From positions 62,001 through 126,000 of the forward strand of contig MU401549.1 of the NCBI GenBank assembly GCA_022579005.1: 64,000 nucleotides of DNA. Direction: 5' to 3'. Every line of letters begins with the position of its first letter. The first letter of the stretch is position 1. Below the pieces are notes generated by a model that saw nothing but the letters and a program-made list of their open reading frames with translations, ran no database searches and was not told the DNA's origin. The translations under genes and the position numbers were made by a program. Below are positions 24,288 through 37,505 of the stretch, one piece after another. This DNA is from Poronia punctata. Lineage: Eukaryota; Ascomycota; Sordariomycetes; Xylariales; Xylariaceae.

Positions 24288-27200
24288 AATAGGCAGGTTC
24301 TTGGTCATCAAGTGATGAGCAGCAAACTCATCTTGGTCGGTCCTAGTTACTCTAGGTTGTTAGACATGCTCACTCGATATAATACCATTCGGAGCGGAAC
24401 TACTGTTGCTGTTGCTAGACTAGACAGCGCAGAGTTCACTCCATGATGTTTCCCGCGCCAACATAGTTACCTGTTCGACTTGTCAGAGACAGAATAAAGG
24501 GGGGAAACGGCAATAATGGCAATTTTGAGAGAGGTGGGTAGATAGGCAAGTATGATATTGAACGTTGAGCGGATGTATCCTCGTAAGGTGATATAAGCAG
24601 TCAAAAGCAAGCATATATAAGCGGGAATTATATGTTAGATCTTTAGCCGCATCCAAACAACCTCTATAGACGGACTATGCGCCAGGTACGGAATAATAGA
24701 TGGTAAATGTCAGAGTCGTTGGAGTTGGAGTCGGTGGATGTTGCTGCAGCAGGCCTTTGCAGCGCTTTTCAGCCAGGGTAGTATCCGTCATCTTAATTTA
24801 TCTCGTCCTTATGCCGTTGGGTTGGCAGGTTATGGCGCGGCGCCTTGTGGCAGTGTCACTGCCTAGAACTGTTGGCACCTACTCCTTATTATGTCAGGCT
24901 GGGGACGAATGAAGGACGGATGGATAGGTGAGTGGTCACTGGTCAATACTGGGGCGAAGCGAATACCGACAAGGAGGAAATCCACACGGGTAACCGCGTC
25001 ATGGTGATTCTTCAGAGGATGGTAAATGCAACCCTATGTGCTGCTGTTGGTAGTATAAAAGTAGGAACATATGGTTGCGCACAGCTGCAAAAATGGCCCC
25101 CCTCCCCCCCTTCATCCTCCTTCCCACCCACCATTACCCACCATTCATCTGTCATAAACCCTTCCACTGAGTTGCTGTTGGTACCTTGCGTGTGACGGCA
25201 GAACACGTTCTGCAAGGGGCCGACAGCCAATCTGGTGGTAACGTCTGCAAGTACAGGATGCTTATATACTTGGAATGCCCTTGCGTGGCTTGAGAGGGCA
25301 GACACACTCACATTATACAGTCAGTTCTATAGATATCCCAAGATTATGGCCCGAGAGGGAAAATGGGGGTGGCTGGGTTGACGGAAGGAAAAAAGATGGT
25401 CGACCCGACCGCAAGTCTCGACGAATATAGAGTCTTGGAATGCAAGGCACAACGTGGATGGTCCGTGGTAGCGGACATGGTTCATGTATGTTTCAGACGT
25501 TCCGATGTCGCCGTGAAACCCGGGCACGAGGAAAGAGGAGACGCTTGTTCCAGCCAACTATGGATTACAGCTCATATCACACAAACATAAGTGTCCATGT
25601 AGGTACCAAAATGATCAGTCGCCTCTTGGTGGTTCAAGGATCCAACCGAGAGGCCAATCTGTCTGCGAGCCTCGGAATCTATGCGCACGTACCTCATACT
25701 AGATCTAATCCGAACAACATGCATTGCATTTTGTCTTGACGATGGGGGAAGAAGGGCCGTCTCACAACGAGTTTGTCTTCCCATTGCGTATCTGTGCGAC
25801 AACGGATTCAAGCATCAATCGATTCCAGGGGGCATGAGCAATCCGATAATCGTTGGCAGGTATTCTTTGGATATCACCCGCCGGGTGGCTGCCGGCAGCC
25901 TCGACTTGCCTCTAGATAACCTTTCTGGCCTTGTTCATCATGTTGATAGGTACTCGGCCCATGCAAACTGCAGCTCAACGTGGCTCACGCAACATCAAGC
26001 ATGGCTATGGCGCACCACGCACATATCAGTTTCTCCGACATTATGTCGTAACGGGAACCTGCTTGGAACCCAAGGTTGAGGCCATACGAGAGAGGGAAAA
26101 TGAAGGAGATGGGGAAAGTCATGGAGTAGACATTCTCTCGATAGATCCCCTGTCGTTTTCGAGCCTGGAAAACCAGAATCCTGGAACGACATACTAGACG
26201 TCAGTCTTCAATGTCTTAAGTCCGTTGAGTTTGGTTGATATGGGTCGGGGTCTGGACGGAGAAGGATAAGATTCAAGTGGGGCCAAGAGTGCACGATCTG
26301 TTGCTACCCCAGCCCCAGATATAATTATAACGATGCAAAGAATCGAGAGTTGTTGGGTATGAGGTGGAGTATTTAGGAAGAGCCTGCACTGTCGAACCAA
26401 GACCCTGGGGGGACCTACCTACTGTGTAGACTCCTGTGTAGGTTAACAATGTCTGGTCTGGGCCGTCTAGCCTTGGGTTGGAGAGCAGCCGAATGGAGGG
26501 TGTCATGTCATCTAACACCAACCTAGGTAACACGCCAGCATGAGGTCCTGCTCCAAAGCAGAACGTCTCACCCAGCAGCAGCTTCCTTATGATGTGCGGT
26601 GTGCCTGGCACCTGGCACCTGGCACCTGCCTAACCTTAGGTACTTTCCTCTACACGTAGACTACGCGTATATGGTTGGTACGTGTAGACAGACAGACAGA
26701 ACATATAGTTTTGTACGTGTAGTCTAGGTTTGGGGAAAGTCGCACAAAAAGTCTGTAGAAACGGTAATGTGTCACAGCTGTCTATCCTTCTTCGGATTCG
26801 ACACTATCTATTTGATTCCACCGAGCGTGAGACAGAGGAAGCGACGTCGATAGGGTACAATACATTGTTGCGCCGTAGCTTGCATGCATTTTGTGGTGCG
26901 GTGTCGTAGTCTACCTACCCTTCCTAGTGTGCTTTCCAGAGCGGACAGGGGCACTTTGGAGGGTCCCCTGTTTTGATCGACCAACGAGGATTTCAATCAC
27001 GCAGTTTTGCCGCCCAGCCGAGTGCCAGGGCATAGCTCGACAACCAATCAGTCCACTGGACAGGGGCAAATCCTTGTATACCCCAGCCAATCGCTGGGCG
27101 GAATTGTCCCTCGCACCACCTTCGGCGCTACCCAAATGCCAGTGAAGAACGACATCCGTTGGAATCTCCCTTTGTCTCGTCCATGCTAAAGCTGTCGTCT

Positions 27201-29032
27201 ACCAACCACATTTTGTATCCCGCCTCTCGTTGATGACATTAATGGGGACTGCAAAATGAGACGAAGACGAATTTGTCCACATAGAGCGCTATGCTGCTGC
27301 TGTTATGTCCGTCTCGGCCTCGCTCGAAGCAACATTTTCGCATTGGATTCCTATTTCTGTTATTTCGCAATTACAGACTGAGAGACGTCTACTTGTGAGT
27401 GGTTAATTGCCCCTCCAGGCAATTCCCAACCCAACGAGGTAGGAAGGGGGGATCCTCCCCAGAGGGGTTGGTGCCGATCCTCGAAACTAGCCACCCCGAC
27501 GTTGTTTGTACATACTCGTACGTTAGATTTGTGCTTCCAGGTTTACCCATCCACCAGCAATAGTTCGCCAGTGACATATGACTGATTGTTGTTTTACCTC
27601 CCCTTGCCAGGTACCTTTTTTTTTTCTTTTACTTTCCTGCCGTCGTCTGCTGATTCGATGTACGTCAGTCAAAAGAAGGGGGCGACACAAGAAGCCACGT
27701 AGAAAGCACTGCCGCCTTTTCGCCCTTGGACGTCAAGTGACGGATGGGCTGTGAACGTGGGGAATTAAAAAAGAGGTGAGGCTAATTATATCAAATATCA
27801 ACGTACCTCACAGGCTCCCTGGTCTGGAGCTACTGCACAACCCAACCAGTAGTCACTCGCAGCGGCGCTCTGGCAGTCAATTCCGTCACTTCTTTTCTGC
27901 TACCCTGGACAGAACTGGACCACACCTCGTCCTCTGCCCTGTCTATTCGGCATGGCAGTGGTTGATCAGACCCCAGACCCCTGTGCGGTGCATACCTTGG
28001 CTTGGCCGGTCCGTATCCGCTCTTAGTCTCCAGATATGCCCGCCCGCGCTCTGCTCTGCTCTGCTCTGTTACTGCCTCCCAACGCATGTGGGTTCCTCGT
28101 TCGTCCGTATGTACCGTCGACCCTGCAGTCCCGTAGGAAATGTACCTTTGCGCGCCTGAGCCATTGACAGCTCAGCATTCTGAACCTCCTCTTTCTTTAG
28201 GCGCTGGCCCTTTTTAGTAGCGATACACGACTCTACAATCTCGTTATTATCTGCTCCCCTGCCACCTCCTCGACCGTAGCGTCGTCGTCGTCTCTTTTCT
28301 TTCTTTCCTTTGCCTCTCTGGATCTGTGATTGCCTCGGTCTAGCATACACTTGCCTCGAATCCCGCGAGATCTGATGCGAGGTTCAAGCGCCAACGCCAC
28401 AAATCCGAATTAGACAGACAGTGTTACACCGCCGCTGAAGACAGACCGTTTCGCTGGAAAGAAGTAAAAAAAAAAAAAATACCCACCACATCAGGTCCAC
28501 GACCGGACAATCCTACCTCGTGTGTATTTTCTCGCCGTCCCGTCACCGCTGTCTCTTATTTTTCAACCCTGAACCGTCGCAATCGCAAAGAGGTTGGGAA
28601 CAGGGAGGAAGAAAGAAAAAAAAAGGACCAGAACCAGAAATAAAAGAAGCGAGGGAGTGTTCGGTTCTGTTGAGTGCCTGCATTAGTTTAGCATACGTCC
28701 CTCGTGCAACCGGACAGTTCATATTTCCGACTAGGACATTTCGTGGGTTAAATAAGACCTTTTCCTGCCACCACTGGCGCACGGAACGTGGAGAAGGGAC
28801 CGCACCGGCAACCAGCAGGGCGAGGTTGTGCATGATATGTACGAGCCCAAAAGCGTGTAGCGCCCGCCCGGAATTTTGGTGGTCTCGCTGGATCAGAATT
28901 ACTTGATCGTCGAGGTGAGCAGCATTCTCTTGACAGCACCCAGCGATGCGGTTACGAGACGCCACTTCTCATATATCCTCGGCTTTACTGCTTAAAGCGC
29001 ATGCTTATTCACATGTTGTTAGATTATTCACC

Positions 29033-32000
29033 ATGTCGTCCTCGAACCGCCAGGCGACTTCGCGCCACCGCAATGGCTCTCTCAGTTCGGCAGGACGGTC
29101 GTCGAGGAAGGGGAATATGGCGTCGGAGTCGAGGGAATTTACGTCGCCCAACGTTCCCGCGCGATTCTTCGAACCAATGGCCGCTACAGCTTCGATGCTG
29201 CTATACGGACGTATGTGACATTTCGTTTCGCCACAGAAATTCATTGTTCTGTAGTCGCAGTAGCTAACATGTTTTCTTCTTCTTCTAGAGGGCAATTCGA
29301 TAGTAGTTGCGCATCATGACAGTCTAACTATCGAGAGGCGCTTCTCCCGTCATTCGGCCGAAGTTCAATTACTCGCGGTTGATACGCAGAGCGATATGGG
29401 TGCCGGGAGGTTTGTCGTGAGTTACGACGTAGACATGACGGCCATTGTCTGGGACTTGATGACAGGAGACGAAGTTTCTCGATTCGCATCATACGAGAAT
29501 CTGACTTGCGCGGCGTGGATGCGCAACGGCAATGTCGCATTCGGTATGCCATCTCCCAGCTGGATGGTTATTCAAGACATGTTTCGAGCTAACCACGCTC
29601 GATGTCTAGGCAATGTGCAGGGCAACGTTATTCTTTTCGAGCCAACGACATCGGAGCACATATCAGCACGAACGATAGATCAAATCCCCATAACCGCATT
29701 GGCCCCCGCTGCCGACAACAGGACCTTTGCCATCGGGTAATTATTGCTGCCCTGCTTGTCCTGACACGCACACACCCACTTTGCTTGAGCTGACATGGGC
29801 CCAGATACCAAAACGGCTCTCTGATCATAGCCACTCTTCAGCCCAGATTTACCATATTACACAGCTTAAGCACGTCGAGAGCGCCATCTCCCATAGTGAC
29901 CCTCGCCTGGCATGCTTCTTCTTCCCGTCAGAAGTCGGATATGCTGGCGGTTCAGACCGAGGATGGGGATCTGAGGGTATGGAGCGTGGCCAAATCGTTC
30001 AACAGTGACGATCCGGCCAAAGTGGTACGGATTTTGAAGCGCAACGGCGATAACTATTTAAACGGGCCCAACTGGATGGGCTGGTCAAAAAACGGCCGCA
30101 TTATCCAGTTTTCTGATAACTAAGGACCCCCGATGCAATGCACATCATACATGGCCCCACGCGTCTGCCTGGTATGTCATTGGACTAACACGGATTTGCC
30201 GTACAGCCAGACGTTGTCGTGGGATGTGCGCACCAAACACGTCACGTGGGACCAGATACCGACACTCGACTACGTCCGCGGCCTCGCCGTGTACGGACCT
30301 GGTGCGACCTTATTTACCCTTGGTGCCAACAACATGGTGCAGCAATTTGATCTCAACACGCCGTCGGTCATGGTGACCAATGTTCAACATCCCGCGAATC
30401 TTCTGCCACCATCGCCACCCGTGTCTATCGAGGAGCAGTCGGAGGGCGTTGTCATCATTGGGACCGAGTCCGACTCGTCCATCCCTATCAATGCCGAGAT
30501 TTCAGAGAGTGACGATGATCACCTTTCGCCCCTGGCTAGGATGGTCCGCGGCTCCGACTCCAATGCCGAGTCCCTTGACCAAGAGAGATATATGGCTAGA
30601 AGCGAGACGTCGGCCAAGAGCTCGACCATCTCGATGAACTCCAACCACTCGGGAGCACACGGGCGATATCAACCTTCGGTGCAATCACGTGGACTGACGG
30701 AAAATACGTACATCTCTGCTAGCTCAACTCACCAGTCGTTGGCTCGGCCCTCCCATCGTGACAAGGACGCCTACTCGCTTAGTAGCGTTAGTTCGGCTTC
30801 GATGGCATCCTCTTCCAGATCTCGAAACCGTCCTTCCAGGTTACGGAACGAGGTTCTGCCCAGCCCTGACGAGTCGAGGGTCAATGAGCTTTTCAAGTTT
30901 ACCAGGAGTCGCTTGCATGATGTTCCTTACAAGCACAGCCCGTTGATTGACCAGAGTCGCATGACGAACGACGATCTGCGCCGGCAAATGTTGAGCATCA
31001 TCTTCGGGTGGAACGGCGAGGTAGAAGACCTTGTCCGCGACGAGATGCTGCGGCATCCTATTGGCTCTGCCAGTCGTATCTTACTTGCCAAGTGGCTCGG
31101 CGATATCGATTCAGATGTGATGACAGCAAGCTCGGAGAACATGACGTCTTCGGATTGGATGTTGCTCGCGCTTAGCGGCATTGGAGGCCAAGCCTCTCAG
31201 CACAAACTTGGTCGTGCTTATGTGCAACGGCTCCTCGAAAACGGCGACGTCCACGCCGCGTCTACTATCATGATAGGCATGGGGGACCATAACGATGCTA
31301 TCGAGATATACATATCACACAAGAAGTATCTCGAAGCCCTTATCCTCCTCTGCTTGTTCTTCCCGTCAGTATGGGAACGCCAGGCTTCCGTCGTCAAGAA
31401 ATGGGGAGATTTCGCTGTTCAGCACGGCCAGCAGGGGCTAGCAATTCGATGGTAAGAAAAAAGAAGCAAGCATCCCTTCTCTCGTTGTCGATCCGTACTG
31501 ATTGGAGTGTCTTAGCTTTGCCTGCACTGGTGTCGAGTCCTCGGAGCCGTGGACTTCACCTTCTGCCACACAAGTGACATTTCAAAGTCTCAATCAGCAT
31601 CTGCCCGAGGCGTCAAGCCCGGATGCAATGAGCCCTCCCCTGTCCCCGCCCGATATGACGCGGGGCCCTCAGCGCAGTATTGCAAAGGCATCCGCCTTGA
31701 AGCTGATAACCTCTTTTGACGACAGGGGGAAGAAGAATATACTCTACGTTGACGATGACGGGCAGACTCCCATCGCTGCTGGTGCAACCCCGATTGCGGA
31801 ATCTGCTATTTCTCCCACCACTCGTGAGACGGCCACAGCTTTTCTACGTCCTTCTCACCGAAGTGCCTTCAATACTCCGGCTTCGGCGAAGCCTACTACC
31901 CCTGGCGGACTTGGGAGACATCGGCTGCCCTCGATTGGGGAGAAGACGGTTGATCGTCCTGTCATCAGGGTTGCGGATAATGATGCGGGTCATGGCAAGG

Positions 32001-34447
32001 AGCACTCTAGACGTGCGTCAGAGGACCACTACACTGCAGGCATATCGCTCCAACGAGCCGCTACAGCGAGCCCCATGATGACGAGAGAGACCCATCGCCA
32101 GAAGGAGCTCCCCCCTCCTTCCCCCTCTCCGGCATCAATTCAAGCTTTGATGCAGCAAGGTCGCTCAAGTAGGAACGGTGCTCGGGATCGAAAGCCCGAG
32201 GGGATGGAACTACAGCTGAACTCCCTTGACGCTGCCATGGCCGGCGACGTAACGTCACCGGACCAGTCGGTCGCGTCATCATCCCGATACCACTGGCCCA
32301 CGCGTCGCCGCGGACCGGGCTCCGTTGCTGGCTCCGTTACGTCTCATTCCAGCGCGGGACGAAGCTACCACCGAGGCCCCCAGACTGGCGGGAACAAGAG
32401 CGTCACCGACTACATCCACAGCCTCGATACTGCAGCCCATTACACGAAGAAACAACACAGTCGTGAGAGCAGCCGACACCGTCAGGACGATCGCTCCGGA
32501 CGTAGCCGTGACAACAGCCGTAGTCGTAGGGGTGTTTCTCGGGGAGTGTCGGAAGAACGAGGGCGAGGCGCAGGGAGGGACTTCACACCTAAGCCAGCCA
32601 AACGTTCGCCAACTTCGCCGATCCCGATGTCTCCCGAGGAACTCATCAACCTCAGCACCCCGAGGCAACTTGATGTGCAGTTGAACGATGCGAGTGTAGT
32701 TCCTCTCAACCTTGAGATCGGCGAGCCTACTACAGTACGCAAGTCGAGTCAGATCCGGAGACTGTCGCCTCTAAGCAACCGCGGGTCAAGCCGTACAGCA
32801 AGCCGAAATGGCCGGCAGCGCAGCCGTGACCGTCGTCCCCCTACACTTGAACTTCGCGGTCGGAGCAACGGGCGAGGCGATGGCTCGCACGTGCGATCAC
32901 CCTCGTCGCCACTACCCATGGCCTCGCAAGCCAGGTTCTATCAGGAGTCAGATGACGAGGCCGACTATCGCGCAGCCGTGGAAGCACAGGAGCAGTTTAG
33001 GAACCGACATAACCGCAGTACCGGAATAAAAGACGCACCGCAATCTGCTGCCTCGAATGCGCGTGATCGTTCCGCCAGTCGCAGAAGGAAGAACAAGACG
33101 CCTGCCGAACTCGAACCTCCGCTACCAGCCCAGCAGACGCGCGACCAGGAGTCGATTCAAATCCACGCGGGAGATCTGAAGCAAATCTCACTAGAGCGAC
33201 AGCTGAAGAAGGAGGCAGCGGCCCGCGAACTGGAAGAGCGTCGCAAGTCACTAGCACGGCGTCCATCTGTCCCGCCCATTATGCATCCTGACCAACTATC
33301 ACCCATCATAGCCCGGGCACCAAGCGCCTTTGAGCTCCCCCGGACAACCTTTGTCCCTCCAAGGGACCTGCCGCCCCGAAGCCAGACGGCCGATCACACC
33401 ACTCGACGGGGCTCCAATGCCCGTAGCCCCAACGGTCAAATCATCGGTCTCCCTGCCACTCCAAAGGCCATGAGGCTCCAATTCCAAAACGATTTGAAGA
33501 ACAAGCCAGCCGTACCTCAGATCCCCACAACGTACAAGTCTTCTTCGCCTCCCTCATCCGGACAGCATTCCCCCGATAGTCCGACCGACGGCTCGCCCAC
33601 CAAGGCGCCGGCGCAAGATGGCGGCCTGCTAACGTTGCTGCCCTCGACCGTCTACTCTCCTCCGACGAGACCCAACATTCAGAGGTGCATGTCAGCTCCC
33701 ATTCCCGAGGAGCCTGCGGCCCCTCTGGTTGGGTTGCCAGCCCACCCAGCCTTCCAGCACTTGGCGAACCAGCCGCCGCGCAGAGGCTCTGCCGGCGGGC
33801 GGAAGATGAGTGTAGACGCCGCGTCCGGTATGAGAGGAATCGACGAGGTGATCGGTGGCGGGAGGCATTCGAGGAAGGCTTCCCGCGATGACATGCCGCC
33901 CCCTCCACCGCCGCCCCCTGTCTTGAAGGAACTACAGCATCTAGCAATGCCACCTCCCCCGCCACCTGCACCTTTGCCCGGGTTGCGGCCTACGGTGTAC
34001 GGTGGAACGCCAGGCACGTCGATCGAGATCGTCATGGACGAGACGGAAGACGAGGACTCGTCGATTCCGGCAGCGGCACCTATGCAGGAATCCAAGGTAC
34101 CCATCATTGCGGCGCCCGCGCCACCTACAGCCCGTGCCAACCACAACCGCGGTCGGAGCAACAACGACAACGGCATTACCGGACGGTTCAATAGGGCGAC
34201 GGAACGCATGCGGTCGGCTAGTCAGGGACGAAGCAATTCCAACCTAGCAACTCGGACCAAATCGCCCGAGCAGACGTCGCCTTATGAAAGCGTGCCACCT
34301 CCGGCTGGCTATGGTAGCCCCCCGCCTCCTCCTCCGCCGCCGCCGGCTGCACCTCCATCCGTTGAGCGCCATCCTCGTGAGGTGAGGATGGCATACCAGC
34401 AACAGCAGGAATTCGGTAGCGGCTTGCATCAGAGCGAGATGATTTAG
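29033..34447 (+). CDS. WD40 / alpha-solenoid protein with RS- and proline-rich tail
   Basis: Proposed exons: 29033-29210, 29289-29543, 29610-29736, 29805-30107, 30207-31451, 31516-34447, giving 1679 residues. Introns 1-3 and 5 are canonical and keep frame (GTATGT, GTATGC, GTAATT, GTAAGA donors). Intron 4 is uncertain: exon 4 meets an in-frame TAA at 30121-30123, and the only usable GT before it is the weak GTTTTC at 30108; the acceptor GTACAG at 30206 has an ACTAAC branch site. Domains: WD40 propeller about residues 50-400 (TAIVWDLMTGDEVSRF, DLRVWSVAKSF, QTLSWDVRTKHVTWD); Ser-rich linker; alpha-helical repeat region about 580-720 (YVQRLLENGDVHAASTIMIG, HNDAIEIYISHKKYLEALIL) resembling the solenoids of Gemin5 and Sec31; then a long disordered tail with RS dipeptides, a charged helix (LERQLKKEAAARELEERRKS) and poly-Pro runs near residues 1497 and 1637. 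It probably acts as a scaffold; its cellular role is not known to me. Confidence 0.8.
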
Positions 34448-37400
34448 GCTCGATGGTACTGTTCGAGTCGGAACCGACGAATCACGAATCACTCATTCGC
34501 TCATTTACATGGCCTTATTGCCGTTCCTTGGATCTTGTGATATATTTCTTTTGGGCTTCTGGTATATACGACGCATTATGATCATTGGGTTACCAAGTTG
34601 GCTTCTTTGCATGGCGCCGGCGTTTTCCCCGACTTTTATTTCGACATTTATCCCGGTTCTGTTCCCAGCGGCCAACCACAATGATACCACTTTTACGTTG
34701 CATCGGCCTTCTCATCAGCTCCGCGCCTTGGCTCCGTCTCTACTCCCATTGTAGTGGCGGGCAAATGCGACTCCGGATGCCTGCATTACTACTGTTTGAG
34801 CGTCACCAACTCATGTGCACCACATCTATCTACCCGCGGTAGATCGATACAAGACTACCGATTTTTTCCTTTTTCCGTTTTTGTATAACCGTCATGAACC
34901 ATTCTTGGGGTCCAGCCTAATTCGCATGCTTTCATCTTGTTCAGATTATTTTGTCGAGATACCTCTGCAACTCTACCTCTGCAACTCCTGATATATTCTT
35001 CTCGCCTTTTATTTATTTACGAATTATGACATTTGGCGGCTTTACAGAAAAGAGAAGAAACAGAAGCGAAAATGTTGGAAAGCCGAAGAGAAAGATGACA
35101 GATGAAAGTCGATATTGCCACGCGGCACAAAACATCGGGGTTTGGTGATGACGGGGTGTGTGTGTTTCTTTTTATAAAACAGAACGGAACGGAAGTTTTC
35201 TTCTGGGACTTGAAAAAGAAGGAGACTGGGTTGTTTTTATTTCCCTCGACAAATTCTTCTCTTCTTGTCCATTTTCTTCTTCTTTCTATTTTCTTCAAAG
35301 AATAGTGCTGCCTCACGGCACCCCTGTTTATCTAGCAATCTCTCATACCATTTCTCTCCATCTACTACGTCTACTCTATTGTTAGTCGGGTCCTTCGGGA
35401 AGGATATGTCTATTTACAACCTGTTTATACATGAATGCATGTCAAACTTTGCAGTGTTGATTTGATTGGTGCGTGATTTGTTACATATTACCTAAGCAGT
35501 TAGTCAATTGAGTGCGTGTTTATATACCTACATCATATGATTTAAATGTCCTGGTAAAATGTGGTAAGGTGTTAAACGTGCATGTTTGTAGTATCCAGTC
35601 CCAGATTAAAATGGTGGTCAGATGGACCGATAGTACTTCACTCATTAGGTACTTCCCCTTCTATCTATTTGGGACTACTTGCATCATCTCCTTATTCAAC
35701 ATGTACATATATAGAGCCAAAATACAGAGATTGGCATAGGATGGATAGGCTTGATCAATTGTCTGCAGTAATTGTTGTAGGTTCTTGTCTCGACATCTTT
35801 TGTTTGCACGGTTAAAGCATGTTGAGTTTGAAGGCCTCATTAGAAATAGTACCTTATTGTACGAGCATAGAGAGGAGGGGCAAAGCGAGACGTGAGCTGT
35901 TCAAATCCCAACATGAGCGTTTGTATTTTTTTTTAGAACAATCAATTGGATTTGATCCTACAAACGATCAAAAGAAAGACCTACTGTTTTGCAATTAAAA
36001 TATAAAATATCAACAAGAATAATAAGAGTGATAGGATAAAATCAAAACAAAAAAAAAATAACGGAGTTGACAATCTCCATCTCAAACCACCATCCCATAT
36101 CCCCGAGCCAACGTGTTCCAACACACCATGCGACGGGGGAGATACTCTGCAGAGTGAAACCTCCCTGAAGCATCCTCTCCATTTCCTAGGGCCGTCTAAT
36201 CAACACTGGTTGCCCAAGCGGATAGACGACCACCGCGGCATTTGCGCTGGGCGCGGCGTCGGGGGTTCTTATGGTATTGGGAAAATTGGCGGAATGAGAA
36301 TTGCAAGCGCCTTCATCCAAATTAACCATTACAGTTAGAAAAACGGGACATTATTGGGAACTATAAGGGTCTCTGCGGGCAGATGGGTAATCTTCGGCTT
36401 TGGGATACTTGCCGACCAGTTAGGGATTAGGAGTGGGGAGTATAGGTAGTGGGGCATACGATAGGTATCGTAAGCTTCTCAACGGGGCCTAACCTGCATC
36501 TCAGTACGAGTACCAACAACACGTATCAAGACTAGGACAGCATCAACAACGCATACCAAGAGTCACTGACAGGGTGAAACACGCGCGGTCCAGATCCTTT
36601 CTGTCTTGAAAGGAACGGTCTAGATATTCAGCTCATATTCACATGATGAGCATGACGGCTCTTGGCTCTTGGAGGCAAAGATAACGATGGGTAAGTAGTT
36701 GAGGCACGCGGGCAAGCCAGAACGATCATCAATGCATCCTCACCTTTTCTACTATGCAGGAGGGCAATACCCAATACGCAACCGCAGATCACAACGGCTT
36801 TCATGCCCATATAGGGGATTCTGTTAGATGCAATGTACGACTAAAGAGGAGCATCTTCACTTGCCCTCCCTCACCAACTCGCATTTACATCCTGGCAAAT
36901 AGGGAAGCAAATCGCATACTATGTAAATGATACCTGTGCCTCGTGTCAATTTCCCAATTCGCAACACCACCCCCACCTATCGAGACCACAAATTCTCAGC
37001 TCGCATACCTATTTCACCAGCCAGCTCTACACGCTTAACTATATTCAAGAAAGCTCGGCTCGCGCATACTCTGCATTTTGCTTAATCAGGCGCCAAGATG
37101 CACAGCGACCGTTGAAATTTTGAATGGGACAATGCGTTGAAAATACGCGAGCCTTCCCGACGAGGTTTAACGCGTAGAGCCGGCAAGTGAACTGTTTGAG
37201 CTGAGAATTTGTCGTGCACTATCGAATGGATGTCGAATCATAAGTGATGGAGCCCCAACACGGACGTTCCAGATGCGGCCGCCGTACAAGGGTCTTTTAC
37301 AAGCTTTCCCGCCTCCTATCATGGTCAATTATGATTGAAAATGTCGAGAGGCTCAGAGCATGGGGTGCAACCCGACCTGCTATAAGAGTACTTTAATGGT

Positions 37401-37505
37401 GATTTTTTTTTTTTCTTCTTCTGCCTCTCTCTCGCTTCTCTGACCTACGACGGCGATGACAGCGACCACGACAGTGAAAAAAGGTCGCACTCATCTCGAA
37501 TAACG
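34448..37505. other. Intergenic between WD40 and transporter genes
   Basis: No gene supported. The first part is the 3' flank of the WD40 gene. The rest is moderately AT-rich with an A run (about 36050-36058), T-rich patches and no protein-like frame. The last few hundred bases are the transporter promoter; a pyrimidine run (TTTTTTTTTTTCTTCTTC) lies about 105 bp upstream of the start. Confidence 0.45.

Larger units (their letters stand above)
20194..29032. other. Long gene-empty interval
   Basis: No protein-like frame recognised over 8.8 kb. It includes a stem-loop (20433-20480), AT-rich sequence with T runs (about 21700-21905), CCCT/CCTT repeats (about 22698-22735), ACATG pentamers (about 24046-24077), a tandem duplication (24188-24287), GGCACCT repeats (about 26609-26630) and CTCTG repeats (about 28049-28069). 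The CT-rich part from about 28100 to 29032 is probably the promoter and long leader of the WD40 gene. Confidence 0.45.

Noticed and set aside
25681..26079. 132-codon plus-strand frame in the 20-29 kb gene desert
   Set aside because: No domain and unremarkable composition; open frames of this size are expected by chance in this GC range.
32061..34209. Several long open frames antisense to, or out of frame with, the WD40 gene's last exon
   Set aside because: They are by-products of the GC-rich, stop-poor Ser/Arg/Pro coding sequence on the plus strand.
36205..36275. tRNA-like fragment (GGTTGCCCAAGCGGATAGACG)
   Set aside because: Resembles a tRNA D-arm start, but no acceptor stem pairing or T-loop could be completed.
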